Source: an uncultured Bacteroidales bacterium
GTDB taxonomy: Bacteria > Bacteroidota > Bacteroidia > Bacteroidales > F082
DNA length: 42,968 nucleotides
NCBI GenBank assembly: GCA_905234765.1
Contig: CAJOIF010000021.1
Coordinates: 1-42,968 of the forward strand
Direction: 5' to 3'
The notes beneath the pieces were generated by a model. The model saw only the letters and a list, made by a program, of their open reading frames with translations, was not told the origin of the DNA and made no database searches. Position numbers and translations under genes: made by a program. Below, one piece after another: positions 8,319 to 15,470 of this stretch; within the stretch, counting starts at the first letter, position 1; each line of letters starts with the position of its first letter.

Positions 8319-9464
8319 ATGACAACTGAAGAACTGAAATCCATTTTCAAGCAACGCTTTGATAGCGAGGGCGTTCTATACACTTCGCCTGGTCGCGTCA
8401 ATCTGATTGGCGAACACACCGACTACAACGGCGGCTATGTCTTTCCTGGCGCCATCGACAAGGGCATCTATGCCTGCATCCGCCTCAATGGAACCGACAA
8501 AGTCCGATCATATTCCGCTGACTATGACGCTTATAGCGAGTTTGGCTTAAAGGAAGATGACAAGCCCAACGAGGCTTGGGCACGCTACATTTTCGGCGTG
8601 TGCCGCGAGATCCAGAAGCGCGACTATAAGGTCGCTGGCTTTGACACAGCCTTCTTCGGCAATGTGCCACTCGGCGCGGGCATGTCGTCGTCGGCAGCTT
8701 TGGAGAGCACTTTTGCCTTCGCGCTCAACGACTTGCTGAACCTCAACATCGACAAGTTCGAGTTAGCACGCATCGGCCAGTCCACCGAGCACAACTACTG
8801 CGGCGTGAAGTGCGGCATCATGGACCAGTTCGCTTCTCTCTTCGGCAAGGCGGGTCATCTGATGCGACTCAACTGCGCCACGATGGAGTTTGAGTATTTC
8901 CCCTTCAACCCCAAGGGCTACAAGGTGGTGCTTTTGGACACCGTTGTAAAACACGAATTGGCTTCGTCGGCCTACAACAAGCGCCGTGAGTCGTGCGAGA
9001 ACGTTTGCGCCCATATCGCCGCCAAGCATCCCGAAGTGAAGTATTTGAGCGATGCGACAATGGCAATGTTGGACGAGGTGAAGGCCGAGATTTCCGCTGA
9101 GGATTACATGCGCGCGGAATATGTCATCGGTGAGAAGCAGCGCGTCCTTGATGTATGCGATGCCTTGGAAAAAGGTGACTATGAGACCGTTGGCGACCGC
9201 ATGTACGGCACACACTACGGCATGAGCAAACTCTATGAGGTGAGTTGCGAAGAATTGGACTACCTCAACGACATCGCCAAGCAATGCGGCGTGACCGGTT
9301 CGCGCGTGATGGGTGGCGGCTTCGGCGGCTGCACCATCAATCTCGTCAAAGAAAACCTTTATGACGCCTTCGTCGCTACGGCAAAGGAGAAATTCAATGC
9401 CAAATTCGGGCATGAGCCGAAAGTGTATGATGTAGTGATTTCGGATGGTGCCCGCCGTCTCTAA
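8319..9464 (+). CDS. galK: Galactokinase
   Basis: Phosphorylates alpha-D-galactose to galactose-1-phosphate with ATP, the first committed Leloir step, in the cytoplasm. The 381-residue protein has the three GHMP-kinase motifs: galactokinase signature GRVNLIGEHTDY (25-36), ATP-binding PLGAGMSSSAAL (117-128) and GGGFGG (332-337). The frame can be read from a TTG 21 bp upstream, but the ATG at 8319 gives the usual N-terminus. First gene of a galactose operon: galK, nucleotidyltransferase, galM, FHS transporter. Confidence 0.96.
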   Translation: MTTEELKSIFKQRFDSEGVLYTSPGRVNLIGEHTDYNGGYVFPGAIDKGIYACIRLNGTDKVRSYSADYDAYSEFGLKEDDKPNEAWARYIFGVCREIQKRDYKVAGFDTAFFGNVPLGAGMSSSAALESTFAFALNDLLNLNIDKFELARIGQSTEHNYCGVKCGIMDQFASLFGKAGHLMRLNCATMEFEYFPFNPKGYKVVLLDTVVKHELASSAYNKRRESCENVCAHIAAKHPEVKYLSDATMAMLDEVKAEISAEDYMRAEYVIGEKQRVLDVCDALEKGDYETVGDRMYGTHYGMSKLYEVSCEELDYLNDIAKQCGVTGSRVMGGGFGGCTINLVKENLYDAFVATAKEKFNAKFGHEPKVYDVVISDGARRL

Positions 9465-9500
9465 TCTTAAATTTTGAATCTTTGAATTTTAAATCTTTGA
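9465..9500 (+). repeat. AT-rich short-unit repeat before the nucleotidyltransferase
   Basis: Units TCTTAAATTTTGAA, TCTTTGAATTTTAAA, TCTTTGA fill almost the whole gap between the galK stop and the next ATG (9505). Position matches the heptad leader elements, but the sequence is different and the dyad core is missing, so it may be only an analogue. Confidence 0.5.
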
Positions 9501-9504
9501 GCAT

Positions 9505-10407
9505 ATGAAACCAACATTATTAGTATTAGCCGCTGGAATGGGTTCCCGTTATGGTGCCCTGAAGCAGATGGACGGCGTTGGCCCGAACAACGAAGCCATT
9601 CTTGATTATTCAATCTATGACGCCAAGCGCGCCGGTTTCGGCAAGGTGGTCTTCGTCATCCGCGAGGACTTCGCCGAGGCCTTCAAGAAAGTGAACAACA
9701 CGGAGAAATTCGGTATCCCCGTAGAGTATGTGTATCAGTCATTGGACAAGTTGCCGGCAGGCTTCAGCGTCCCCGAAGGTCGCGTCAAACCCTGGGGCAC
9801 CTGCCACGCAGTGCTGATGGCCAAGGATGTGATTCACGAGCCTTTCGCCGCCATCAACGCAGACGACTTCTACGGCAAGGAAGCCTACGAAGTGCTGGCC
9901 AACTATCTCATGGAATGTGAAGGCAAGACGGGCGCCTACAGCATGGTTGCCTACAAACTGCGCAACACCATGTCGGACTTCGGCACAGTGAGTCGCGGCA
10001 TCTGCACCGCTGATGCGGAAGGCAACCTCCAAACCATCGTCGAGCGCACTGCCATCGGTCACACCGAGGACGGCGGCGCGGCCTACACCGACGAAACTGG
10101 CTCACATCCCTTGGATATGGATTCGCTCGTTTCCATGAACTTCTTCGGCTTCACGCCTGACTTCTTCGCCTATTCCGAAAAGGGCTTCGTCGAGTTCCTG
10201 AAAGGCCCTGCCCAGACCAATATTAAGGCCGAGTTCTTCATTCCGCTGATGGTCAACCAGAGCATCAACGACGGCACAGCCAAGCTGAAGGTGCTGTCAA
10301 GCAACGCATCGTGGTTCGGTGTCACATACAAGGAAGACAAGCCCGAAGTCATGCGCAAGATTCGCGAGTTGATTGAAAAGGGCGTTTATCCAGAGCATTT
10401 ATGGTAA
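9505..10407 (+). CDS. Sugar-phosphate nucleotidyltransferase in the galactose operon
   Basis: A 300-residue NTP_transferase-fold enzyme. The N-terminal LVLAAGMGSRYGALKQMDGVG (6-26) is the nucleotide-binding signature of hexose-1-phosphate nucleotidyltransferases, KPWGTCHAVL contacts the base and sugar, and NADDFYG holds the metal-binding DxD-like acids. The family would couple a sugar-1-phosphate with UTP or dTTP. It lies between galK and galM, where galT is common in other operons; no galT or galE is present in the window. My inference is that it may activate galactose-1-phosphate or glucose-1-phosphate, but the substrate is unproved. Confidence 0.75.
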   Translation: MKPTLLVLAAGMGSRYGALKQMDGVGPNNEAILDYSIYDAKRAGFGKVVFVIREDFAEAFKKVNNTEKFGIPVEYVYQSLDKLPAGFSVPEGRVKPWGTCHAVLMAKDVIHEPFAAINADDFYGKEAYEVLANYLMECEGKTGAYSMVAYKLRNTMSDFGTVSRGICTADAEGNLQTIVERTAIGHTEDGGAAYTDETGSHPLDMDSLVSMNFFGFTPDFFAYSEKGFVEFLKGPAQTNIKAEFFIPLMVNQSINDGTAKLKVLSSNASWFGVTYKEDKPEVMRKIRELIEKGVYPEHLW

Positions 10408-10415
10408 GTATCATT

Positions 10416-10475
10416 GGACACGAGACGCGAGACGGTGGTTTTGTCTCGCGTCCCGCAGCCCCGTGTCCCGCGTCA
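10416..10475 (+). repeat. Heptad-unit palindromic leader element, copy 5' of galM
   Basis: Left arm GGACACGAGACGCGAGAC, core GGTGGTTTTGTCTC, right arm CGCGTCCCGCAGCCCCGTGTCCCGCGTCA in 7-8 bp units. ACGCGAGAC pairs perfectly with GTCTCGCGT (9 bp), and GGACACG with CGTGTCC further out. It ends 13 bp before the galM ATG. This is the best-pairing copy. Confidence 0.88.
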
Positions 10476-10488
10476 AAAAAAATAAACA

Positions 10489-11544
10489 ATGAACATCGAA
10501 GTCAAAACCTGGGGCAAAACCCCTGACAATAAAGACATCAAGCTCTATACGCTGACCAACACCAACGGCGTCAAAGTGCAGCTGAGCGACATCGGTGCGG
10601 GCATCGTCAGCATCGTCACGCCTGACCGCTACGGACACATGGAAGACATTGCCCTCGGTTATCCACATCCGTGGGATTACTACAACGATGGTCCTTGCGC
10701 GGGCAAGACGCCTGGCCGTTTCGCCAACCGCATCGCCTACGGCCGCTTCAAGATTGACGACAAGGAATACCAGCTTGAGCTAAACACGGGCGATGGCAAG
10801 CACCACCTTCACGGCGGCAGCATCGGCTTCGCCAACCAGAAATGGGCCAGCCGCATCAACGGCGAGAGCGTGGTGTTCACCTACCTCAGCGCCGACGGCG
10901 AGGCGGGCTATCCCGCCGAGCTGGTGGCCAAGGTGCATTACACCCTCAACGATGAAAACGAGCTGAACATCCGCCTCTGCGCCTATTCATCGGACACCAC
11001 CATCGTCAACTTGACCAACCACACCTATTTTAATTTAAAGGGCGAAGGCAACGGCGACATCCTCGACCACACACTGCGACTGAACGCCTCGCGTTTCCTG
11101 CCCGCCACCAGCGAGTTGATTACCACTGGCGAGATGGCACCCGTGGCCGACACGCCCATGGACTTCACCCAAGCCAAGCTCATCGGTCGCGACATCAAGG
11201 AGCCTTTCCCCGACCTCATCAACGGCAAAGGCTACGATAGCTGCTGGGTCATCGACGGCATCGAAAAGGACAAACTTTGCCACGCCGCTGAGTTGTCGCA
11301 CGAAGGCACGGGGCGTATAGTGAAGATTTACACCACCCAACCCGGCGTGCAGGTTTACACTGGCAACTGGCTCTCAGGCTGTCCGAAGGGCAAGAATGGC
11401 CACATTTACCACGATTATGGAGGCGTGGCGTTGGAATGCCAAGCCCTCCCCGACTCGCCCAACAAACCCAACTTCCCCAACACCTTCCTGCGCTCGGGCG
11501 AAGAGTACAATGAAACGATAATCTTCAAATTTTCAACTATTTGA
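10489..11544 (+). CDS. galM: Aldose 1-epimerase (galactose mutarotase)
   Basis: Interconverts beta- and alpha-D-galactose so that GalK receives the alpha anomer. The 351-residue beta-sandwich enzyme has the expected residues: HLHGG with His106/His108, catalytic His178 in TNHTYFN, and the base Glu316 in VALECQALPDSPN. PGRFANRI (75-82) is also typical. No signal peptide, so it is cytoplasmic. It follows the nucleotidyltransferase after an 81 bp gap filled by a leader element and precedes the sugar transporter. Confidence 0.95.
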   Translation: MNIEVKTWGKTPDNKDIKLYTLTNTNGVKVQLSDIGAGIVSIVTPDRYGHMEDIALGYPHPWDYYNDGPCAGKTPGRFANRIAYGRFKIDDKEYQLELNTGDGKHHLHGGSIGFANQKWASRINGESVVFTYLSADGEAGYPAELVAKVHYTLNDENELNIRLCAYSSDTTIVNLTNHTYFNLKGEGNGDILDHTLRLNASRFLPATSELITTGEMAPVADTPMDFTQAKLIGRDIKEPFPDLINGKGYDSCWVIDGIEKDKLCHAAELSHEGTGRIVKIYTTQPGVQVYTGNWLSGCPKGKNGHIYHDYGGVALECQALPDSPNKPNFPNTFLRSGEEYNETIIFKFSTI

Positions 11545-11548
11545 TTAT

Positions 11549-11647
11549 GGATTGCTTCGCAAGAAATCTGACAAAATCAATTTCAAAATCTTTTGAAAAT
11601 CAATTTTTTATAGATTTTTGAACGATTTCTTGTCCGCAGGACAATCC
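11549..11647. repeat. Nested inverted-repeat element between galM and the transporter gene
   Basis: Outer arms GGATTG / CAATCC (11549-11554, 11642-11647), middle arms CAAGAAATC / GATTTCTTG (11560-11568, 11624-11632), and an inner TTTCAAAATCTTTTGAAA hairpin, with a small TGTCCGCAGGACA hairpin in the right arm. The element starts 5 bp after galM and ends 38 bp before the transporter ATG. It could tune expression of the transporter or be a small mobile repeat. Not recognised. Confidence 0.6.
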
Positions 11648-11684
11648 CCAAAAAGCATATTCAAATCACTAAAACAATAATTCA

Positions 11685-12974
11685 ATGAGTACTAAAACGA
11701 AACAATGGGGCGCCATCATCGTGATGATTGCCCTGTTCGCCATGATTGCCTTCGTGACTAACCTCTGCTCACCGATGGCCGTCATCGTGAAAAACCAATT
11801 CGGCGCCAGCAATTTCCTGTCGCAAATCGGCAACTACGGCAACTTCATCGCCTACTTGGTCATGGGCATCCCGTCAGGTATGCTGATTAAGAAGTTCGGC
11901 TACAAGAAAACCGCGCTGATGGCCCTCACCGTGGGCATCGTCGGAATCCTCGTGCAATGGGCCAGCGGTAGCCTCGGCTTCGGTGTCTATCTCATCGGAG
12001 CCTTCATCGCAGGCTTCTGCATGTGCATGCTGAATACCGTCGTCAACCCGATGCTGAACCTCCTCGGCGGCGGCGGCAACAAGGGCAACCAACTCATCCA
12101 AATCGGTGGTGTGTTCAACTCGGCGGCTGCCGTGGCGGTTTACATCCTCATGGGCGCGCTCATCGGCGAAGCCACTAAAGCCAAAATCTCCGATGCCACC
12201 CCTGCCCTGCTGATTGCTCTGGCCATCTTCGTCATCGGCTTCATCGTCATCCTGTTCACCAAGATTGAGGAGCCGCAACAACCTGTGGAAGTGAAATCGG
12301 ATGTGAAGGACAAATACAGTGCCTTCTCGTTCCGTCACTTCAAGCTCGGCATTTTGGCCATCTTCCTCTATGGCGGCATCGAGGTGGGTACACCTACCTA
12401 CATCCTGCAATACCTGACGGCTGAACCAACCGCCGCAACGCCTGGCTTGGCTATGAGCGGCACCATCGCTGGCCTTATCGTGGCCGTCTATTGGCTGATG
12501 ATGCTCATCGGTCGTTTCATCGGCGGTGCCATCGGTGGCAAAGTATCATCCAAGACCATGGTGACCACAGTATCCATCGCTGCCATCGCACTGGTGTTGT
12601 TCGGTATGCTTGCGCCTCAAAGCTGGCAGGTCAACGTGCCTGGCATCGACTGGGCCAACCTGAAAATGATTTGGGCTGAAGTACCGATCGGCATCTTCGC
12701 CTTCATCCTCGTAGGTCTTTGCACCTCGGTGATGTGGGGCGCCATCTTCAACCTCGCCACCGAAGGTCTGGGCAAATACACTGCCATCGCCTCGGGTGCC
12801 TTCATGACCATGGTGTTCGGCTTCGCCATCATGGTGGGTCTACAAGGTCTCGTCGCCGACTGGACGGGCAGCTACATGACGAGTTATGTGGTCGTGCTGT
12901 TCTGCGCCGCCTACATCCTCTTCTACGCCCTTGTGGGTTCGAAGAATGTCAACAAAGACATCCCTGTGGAATAA
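11685..12974 (+). CDS. FHS-family MFS sugar transporter, probably glucose/galactose
   Basis: A 429-residue inner-membrane sugar:H+ symporter of the FHS (fucose-galactose-glucose) branch of the major facilitator superfamily. About 12 hydrophobic segments are visible; the first half has the MFS loop motif GIPSGMLIKKFGYKK and CMCMLNTVVNPMLNLLGGGG, typical of FHS members, and the second half YWLMMLIGRFIGG. The polar centre (EEPQQPVEVKSDVKDKY) is the cytoplasmic loop between the halves. Last gene of the gal operon, so galactose or glucose is the likely substrate; fucose cannot be excluded given the fucosidase next door. Confidence 0.85.
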   Translation: MSTKTKQWGAIIVMIALFAMIAFVTNLCSPMAVIVKNQFGASNFLSQIGNYGNFIAYLVMGIPSGMLIKKFGYKKTALMALTVGIVGILVQWASGSLGFGVYLIGAFIAGFCMCMLNTVVNPMLNLLGGGGNKGNQLIQIGGVFNSAAAVAVYILMGALIGEATKAKISDATPALLIALAIFVIGFIVILFTKIEEPQQPVEVKSDVKDKYSAFSFRHFKLGILAIFLYGGIEVGTPTYILQYLTAEPTAATPGLAMSGTIAGLIVAVYWLMMLIGRFIGGAIGGKVSSKTMVTTVSIAAIALVLFGMLAPQSWQVNVPGIDWANLKMIWAEVPIGIFAFILVGLCTSVMWGAIFNLATEGLGKYTAIASGAFMTMVFGFAIMVGLQGLVADWTGSYMTSYVVVLFCAAYILFYALVGSKNVNKDIPVE

Positions 12975-12994
12975 AGAGCATCGCTTTATGCAGC

Positions 12995-13030
12995 AACAAA
13001 CCCGCCTGATAATCATCAAGCGGGTTTGTT
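12995..13030. terminator. Bidirectional intrinsic terminator
   Basis: AACAAACCCGC and GCGGGTTTGTT form an 11 bp perfect stem with a 14-base loop between two convergent genes. A T-rich tail follows on the plus strand (TGTTTGTTATC) and TTGCTGC on the minus strand. It closes the gal operon and probably the MORN gene. Confidence 0.85.
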
Positions 13031-13051
13031 TGTTATCGAGTCATCAATGAA

Positions 13052-13717
13052 TTATTTCTTTACCTTTGCTTCATCCGACTTGGTTTGCTTTTTTTGCTCG
13101 TACGTCTTTTTCTTGCCTTGCAGGACACCATTCTTATAATTCGCTTCGCTCTTGAGTTGACCGTCCGAATAATATGTCTCTTGCTTGCCATTAAATTGTC
13201 CGTTGGTGTAGAAAATAGTCATCTTTTTATTGCCATTCTCATAAAACCATGTGGTTTCACCGTCACGCTGTCCGTTTTTGTAATTCGACATCTCCAAGTT
13301 TGCCCCTTTCTCGTAACAGATGATCTGCTTGCCGTCCATCTTTCCATTTTTGTAGGTATTTAGTTTCGAGAGACGACCACCACGATACCATTCACTGACC
13401 TGTCCATCAAGCACATCATTCTTATATTCAGCCTTTTTCGTAATGGAGCCTGTCTTGTCAATTTCAACATAAATGCCATTTCTCTTGCCGTTTTCATAGT
13501 TAACAATCTTTTTAGGCAAATAGGCATTACTGGTATAGTACTCGATCCATGTACCAACTTTCAATCCATTCTTCACCATGCCTTCGATACTGTGGTCATT
13601 TGCATTTGCAGTAAACACGCCATCAGGGGCTTTTGAGACATCTACACTTTCAATAGTTTGCGCAAATAATGGCATTGCAGCCAATGCGAAAACGATGATA
13701 ATCAAATTTTTACGCAT
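13052..13717 (-). CDS. Exported MORN-repeat (YwqK-like) protein
   Basis: A 221-residue protein with a signal peptide (1-19, ending LFAQ) and about seven copies of a 23-residue repeat with the pattern YKNG..DG....WY.NG, from about residue 45 to 205 (YENGKRNG, YKNDVLDG, YKNGKMDG, YKNGQRDG, YTNGQFNG, YKNGVLQG). This is the MORN/YwqK type found widely in Bacteroidota periplasmic or surface proteins. The C-terminus is Lys-rich. YwqK is annotated as a toxin-antitoxin antitoxin in some genomes, but no toxin is adjacent. Function unknown. Confidence 0.8.
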   Translation of the reverse strand: MRKNLIIIVFALAAMPLFAQTIESVDVSKAPDGVFTANANDHSIEGMVKNGLKVGTWIEYYTSNAYLPKKIVNYENGKRNGIYVEIDKTGSITKKAEYKNDVLDGQVSEWYRGGRLSKLNTYKNGKMDGKQIICYEKGANLEMSNYKNGQRDGETTWFYENGNKKMTIFYTNGQFNGKQETYYSDGQLKSEANYKNGVLQGKKKTYEQKKQTKSDEAKVKK

Positions 13718-13740
13718 AATTATTATGTTTTTACGATGTA

Positions 13741-13748
13741 CAAAAGTA
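13741..13748 (-). promoter_or_regulatory. -7 promoter box of the MORN-repeat gene
   Basis: Minus-strand TACTTTTG (TAnnTTTG) 23 bp upstream of the ATG. A clear -33 element is not seen. Confidence 0.45.
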
Positions 13749-13838
13749 TAAAATCCACTTCAAAGCAGTGCAATTTTTGTGCAAAAACTTCAATATTCAA
13801 GAAATAATTTGCAATTTTGAAGCCTAAATTCAAAGAAG

Positions 13839-14138
13839 ATGAAAAAAATAGAAGTAAAGAATTTCAAATTATACACCACAGCGGTCATCAGCATCGAATG
13901 GAAACAGGATCTGCTCAATGTAAACCTCGACCTCGCCATGATGCTGAAAATGATGAAGATAGAAGGTCTCACAGAAACTGACATCCAACGTTTCAGTGAA
14001 CAAGGCAAGCCTATTCCTTTCAAGAAGGTGACCCTATTGCTTTTCCAAGAAGACGGCAAGCCCGGACAATACTACACTGACGAGTCCTTCGAGGAAGATG
14101 ACGACCCGACGGTATTTTACGTCGAAATCAAGGAATAA
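13839..14138 (+). CDS. Small acidic hypothetical protein (99 aa)
   Basis: Not recognised. Starts MKKIEVKNFKLYTTAVISIEWKQDLLNV, reads as alternating beta-strand and helix (NLDLAMMLKMMKIEGLTETD), and ends in an acidic tail (ESFEEDDDPTVFYVEIKE). No signal peptide or membrane segment, so it is probably cytoplasmic. It is convergent with the DUF58 gene (stops 5 bp apart) and divergent from the MORN gene. Coding potential is supported by codon pattern and by the way it fills the gap exactly. Confidence 0.65.
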   Translation: MKKIEVKNFKLYTTAVISIEWKQDLLNVNLDLAMMLKMMKIEGLTETDIQRFSEQGKPIPFKKVTLLLFQEDGKPGQYYTDESFEEDDDPTVFYVEIKE

Positions 14139-14143
14139 AACGA

Positions 14144-15079
14144 TCAATGGAGTTTCGTCCGCTTAATCAGGTAACTCGTTAATACCTGATTATAGTCCTT
14201 ATTAATATCGGCCTCCACGTAGTCGATTTGGTATTGGTAGCAGTGTCGCAATAAGGCTTCTTTACGCTCTGCCATGATTTTTTTATAGGTTTCCTGAACC
14301 TCTACCGGGTTGAGTTTCATAGTATCGCCCGTCTCCAAATCTACGAAACGGTACGGGCGGTTCTCAAAGTCGAGGTTTTGCTCCAAATTGCCGTCGTAGA
14401 CGTGGAACAAAATAACTTCGTGTTTGTTGTATTTCAGGTGTTCCAACGCCTCAAACATGGGCTGGTAGTCGTTGAGGCCGTCGAGCATGTCGGTGAAAAT
14501 GACCACAAGGCTGCGACGATGCGTCATCTCGGCAATTTGATGCAAGCATTGTGGCGTAGAAGTAGTCTTACGCTTGTCCTTGTCGTAAGAGTCAATCAGT
14601 TTCTCCAACTCATTGTATATAAGCTTGTTGTGTACAACAGAAGACTTGGCTTGCTCATGGAATGTGATGCTTTCGTCAAACAAGTCCAAGCCCACGGCAT
14701 CGCGCTGGCGACGCATCAACTCCATCAGTGAAGCAGCGGCATAGACAGAGAAAAAGAGTTTGTTAGGATGCTCAAAGTCAATCTTTTGCCTCACAGGGAA
14801 GCACATGCTTGAACTTTGGTCGATGACTAGTTGGCAGCGAAGGTTGGTCTCCTCCTCGTAGCGCTTCACGAAAAGTTTCTCTGTGCGGCCATACAGTTTC
14901 CAGTCGATATGACGGATGGGCTCGCCTGTGTTGTAGAGGCGATGTTCGGCAAACTCCACAGAAAAACCGTGGAAGGGACTCTTGTGTAAACCAGTAATGA
15001 ATCCCTCCACGATTTGACGTGCCAAAAACTCTAGGCTGCCGAACTGCGTGAGCCGGTTCCTGTCAATCGAAAAGTCCAA
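14144..15079 (-). CDS. DUF58 domain protein with TTG start
   Basis: A 311-residue protein of the DUF58 family, usually encoded beside MoxR AAA ATPases and vWA proteins in Bacteroidota stress or aerotolerance-type operons. It has the family block FSVEFAEHRLYNTGEPIRHIDWKLYGRTEKLFVKRYEEE (residues 39-77) followed by a vWA-like domain with the MIDAS-type motif DQSSSM and FTDMLDG. There is no ATG before the domain; the only usable start is a TTG directly after the thioredoxin TAA stop (the TTG is the next codon), so translation is probably re-initiated by ribosomes finishing trxA. No moxR gene is adjacent. Confidence 0.85.
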   Translation of the reverse strand: MDFSIDRNRLTQFGSLEFLARQIVEGFITGLHKSPFHGFSVEFAEHRLYNTGEPIRHIDWKLYGRTEKLFVKRYEEETNLRCQLVIDQSSSMCFPVRQKIDFEHPNKLFFSVYAAASLMELMRRQRDAVGLDLFDESITFHEQAKSSVVHNKLIYNELEKLIDSYDKDKRKTTSTPQCLHQIAEMTHRRSLVVIFTDMLDGLNDYQPMFEALEHLKYNKHEVILFHVYDGNLEQNLDFENRPYRFVDLETGDTMKLNPVEVQETYKKIMAERKEALLRHCYQYQIDYVEADINKDYNQVLTSYLIKRTKLH

Positions 15080-15400
15080 TTAGAACAGCTTCTCGAGTTT
15101 CTCCACAAAGACCTTCTTCGGGGCTGCGCCAACGTTCTTGTCGACGGGCTGACCACCCTTGAAGAACAGCACGGTGGGGATGTTCATGATGCCGAACTTG
15201 GCGGCGGTGTCAGGACATTCCTCGACGTCGCATTTCACGGCAATCATCTTGCCTGCATATTCTTCCGAGATTTCCTCAAAGATAGGTTCAACCTTTTTGC
15301 AAGGACCACACCAAGTGGCGCCAAAGTCCACCATCACAGGGAGTTCTGCTTTCAGGACGACTTCTTCAAAACGGTCGTCAGTCATTTGAATTACTGCCAT
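15080..15400 (-). CDS. trxA: Thioredoxin
   Basis: A cytoplasmic disulfide reductase of 106 residues with active site WCGPCK (residues 30-35) and the conserved cis-proline loop in MNIPTVLFF. Size is classical for single-domain thioredoxin. Its TAA is immediately followed by the TTG start of the DUF58 gene, making a two-gene unit. Promoter at 15441-15470 overlaps the dnaE stop region. Confidence 0.96.
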   Translation of the reverse strand: MAVIQMTDDRFEEVVLKAELPVMVDFGATWCGPCKKVEPIFEEISEEYAGKMIAVKCDVEECPDTAAKFGIMNIPTVLFFKGGQPVDKNVGAAPKKVFVEKLEKLF

Positions 15401-15440
15401 AGTTGTAATTGTTTAGTTGATTTGTCTGATTATGAGTGTG

Positions 15441-15470
15441 CAAAAATACAACTTTTCTTCTTTATCGCAA
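15441..15470 (-). promoter_or_regulatory. trxA promoter
   Basis: Minus-strand -7 box TATTTTTG (15441-15448) and -33 TTG (15468-15470) with a 19 bp spacer. The -33 element lies inside the last codons of dnaE. Confidence 0.6.

Noticed and set aside
13052..14138. MORN/YwqK gene and the 99-residue gene as a toxin-antitoxin pair
   Set aside because: They are divergent, and the MORN protein is exported, which does not fit a cytoplasmic antitoxin.
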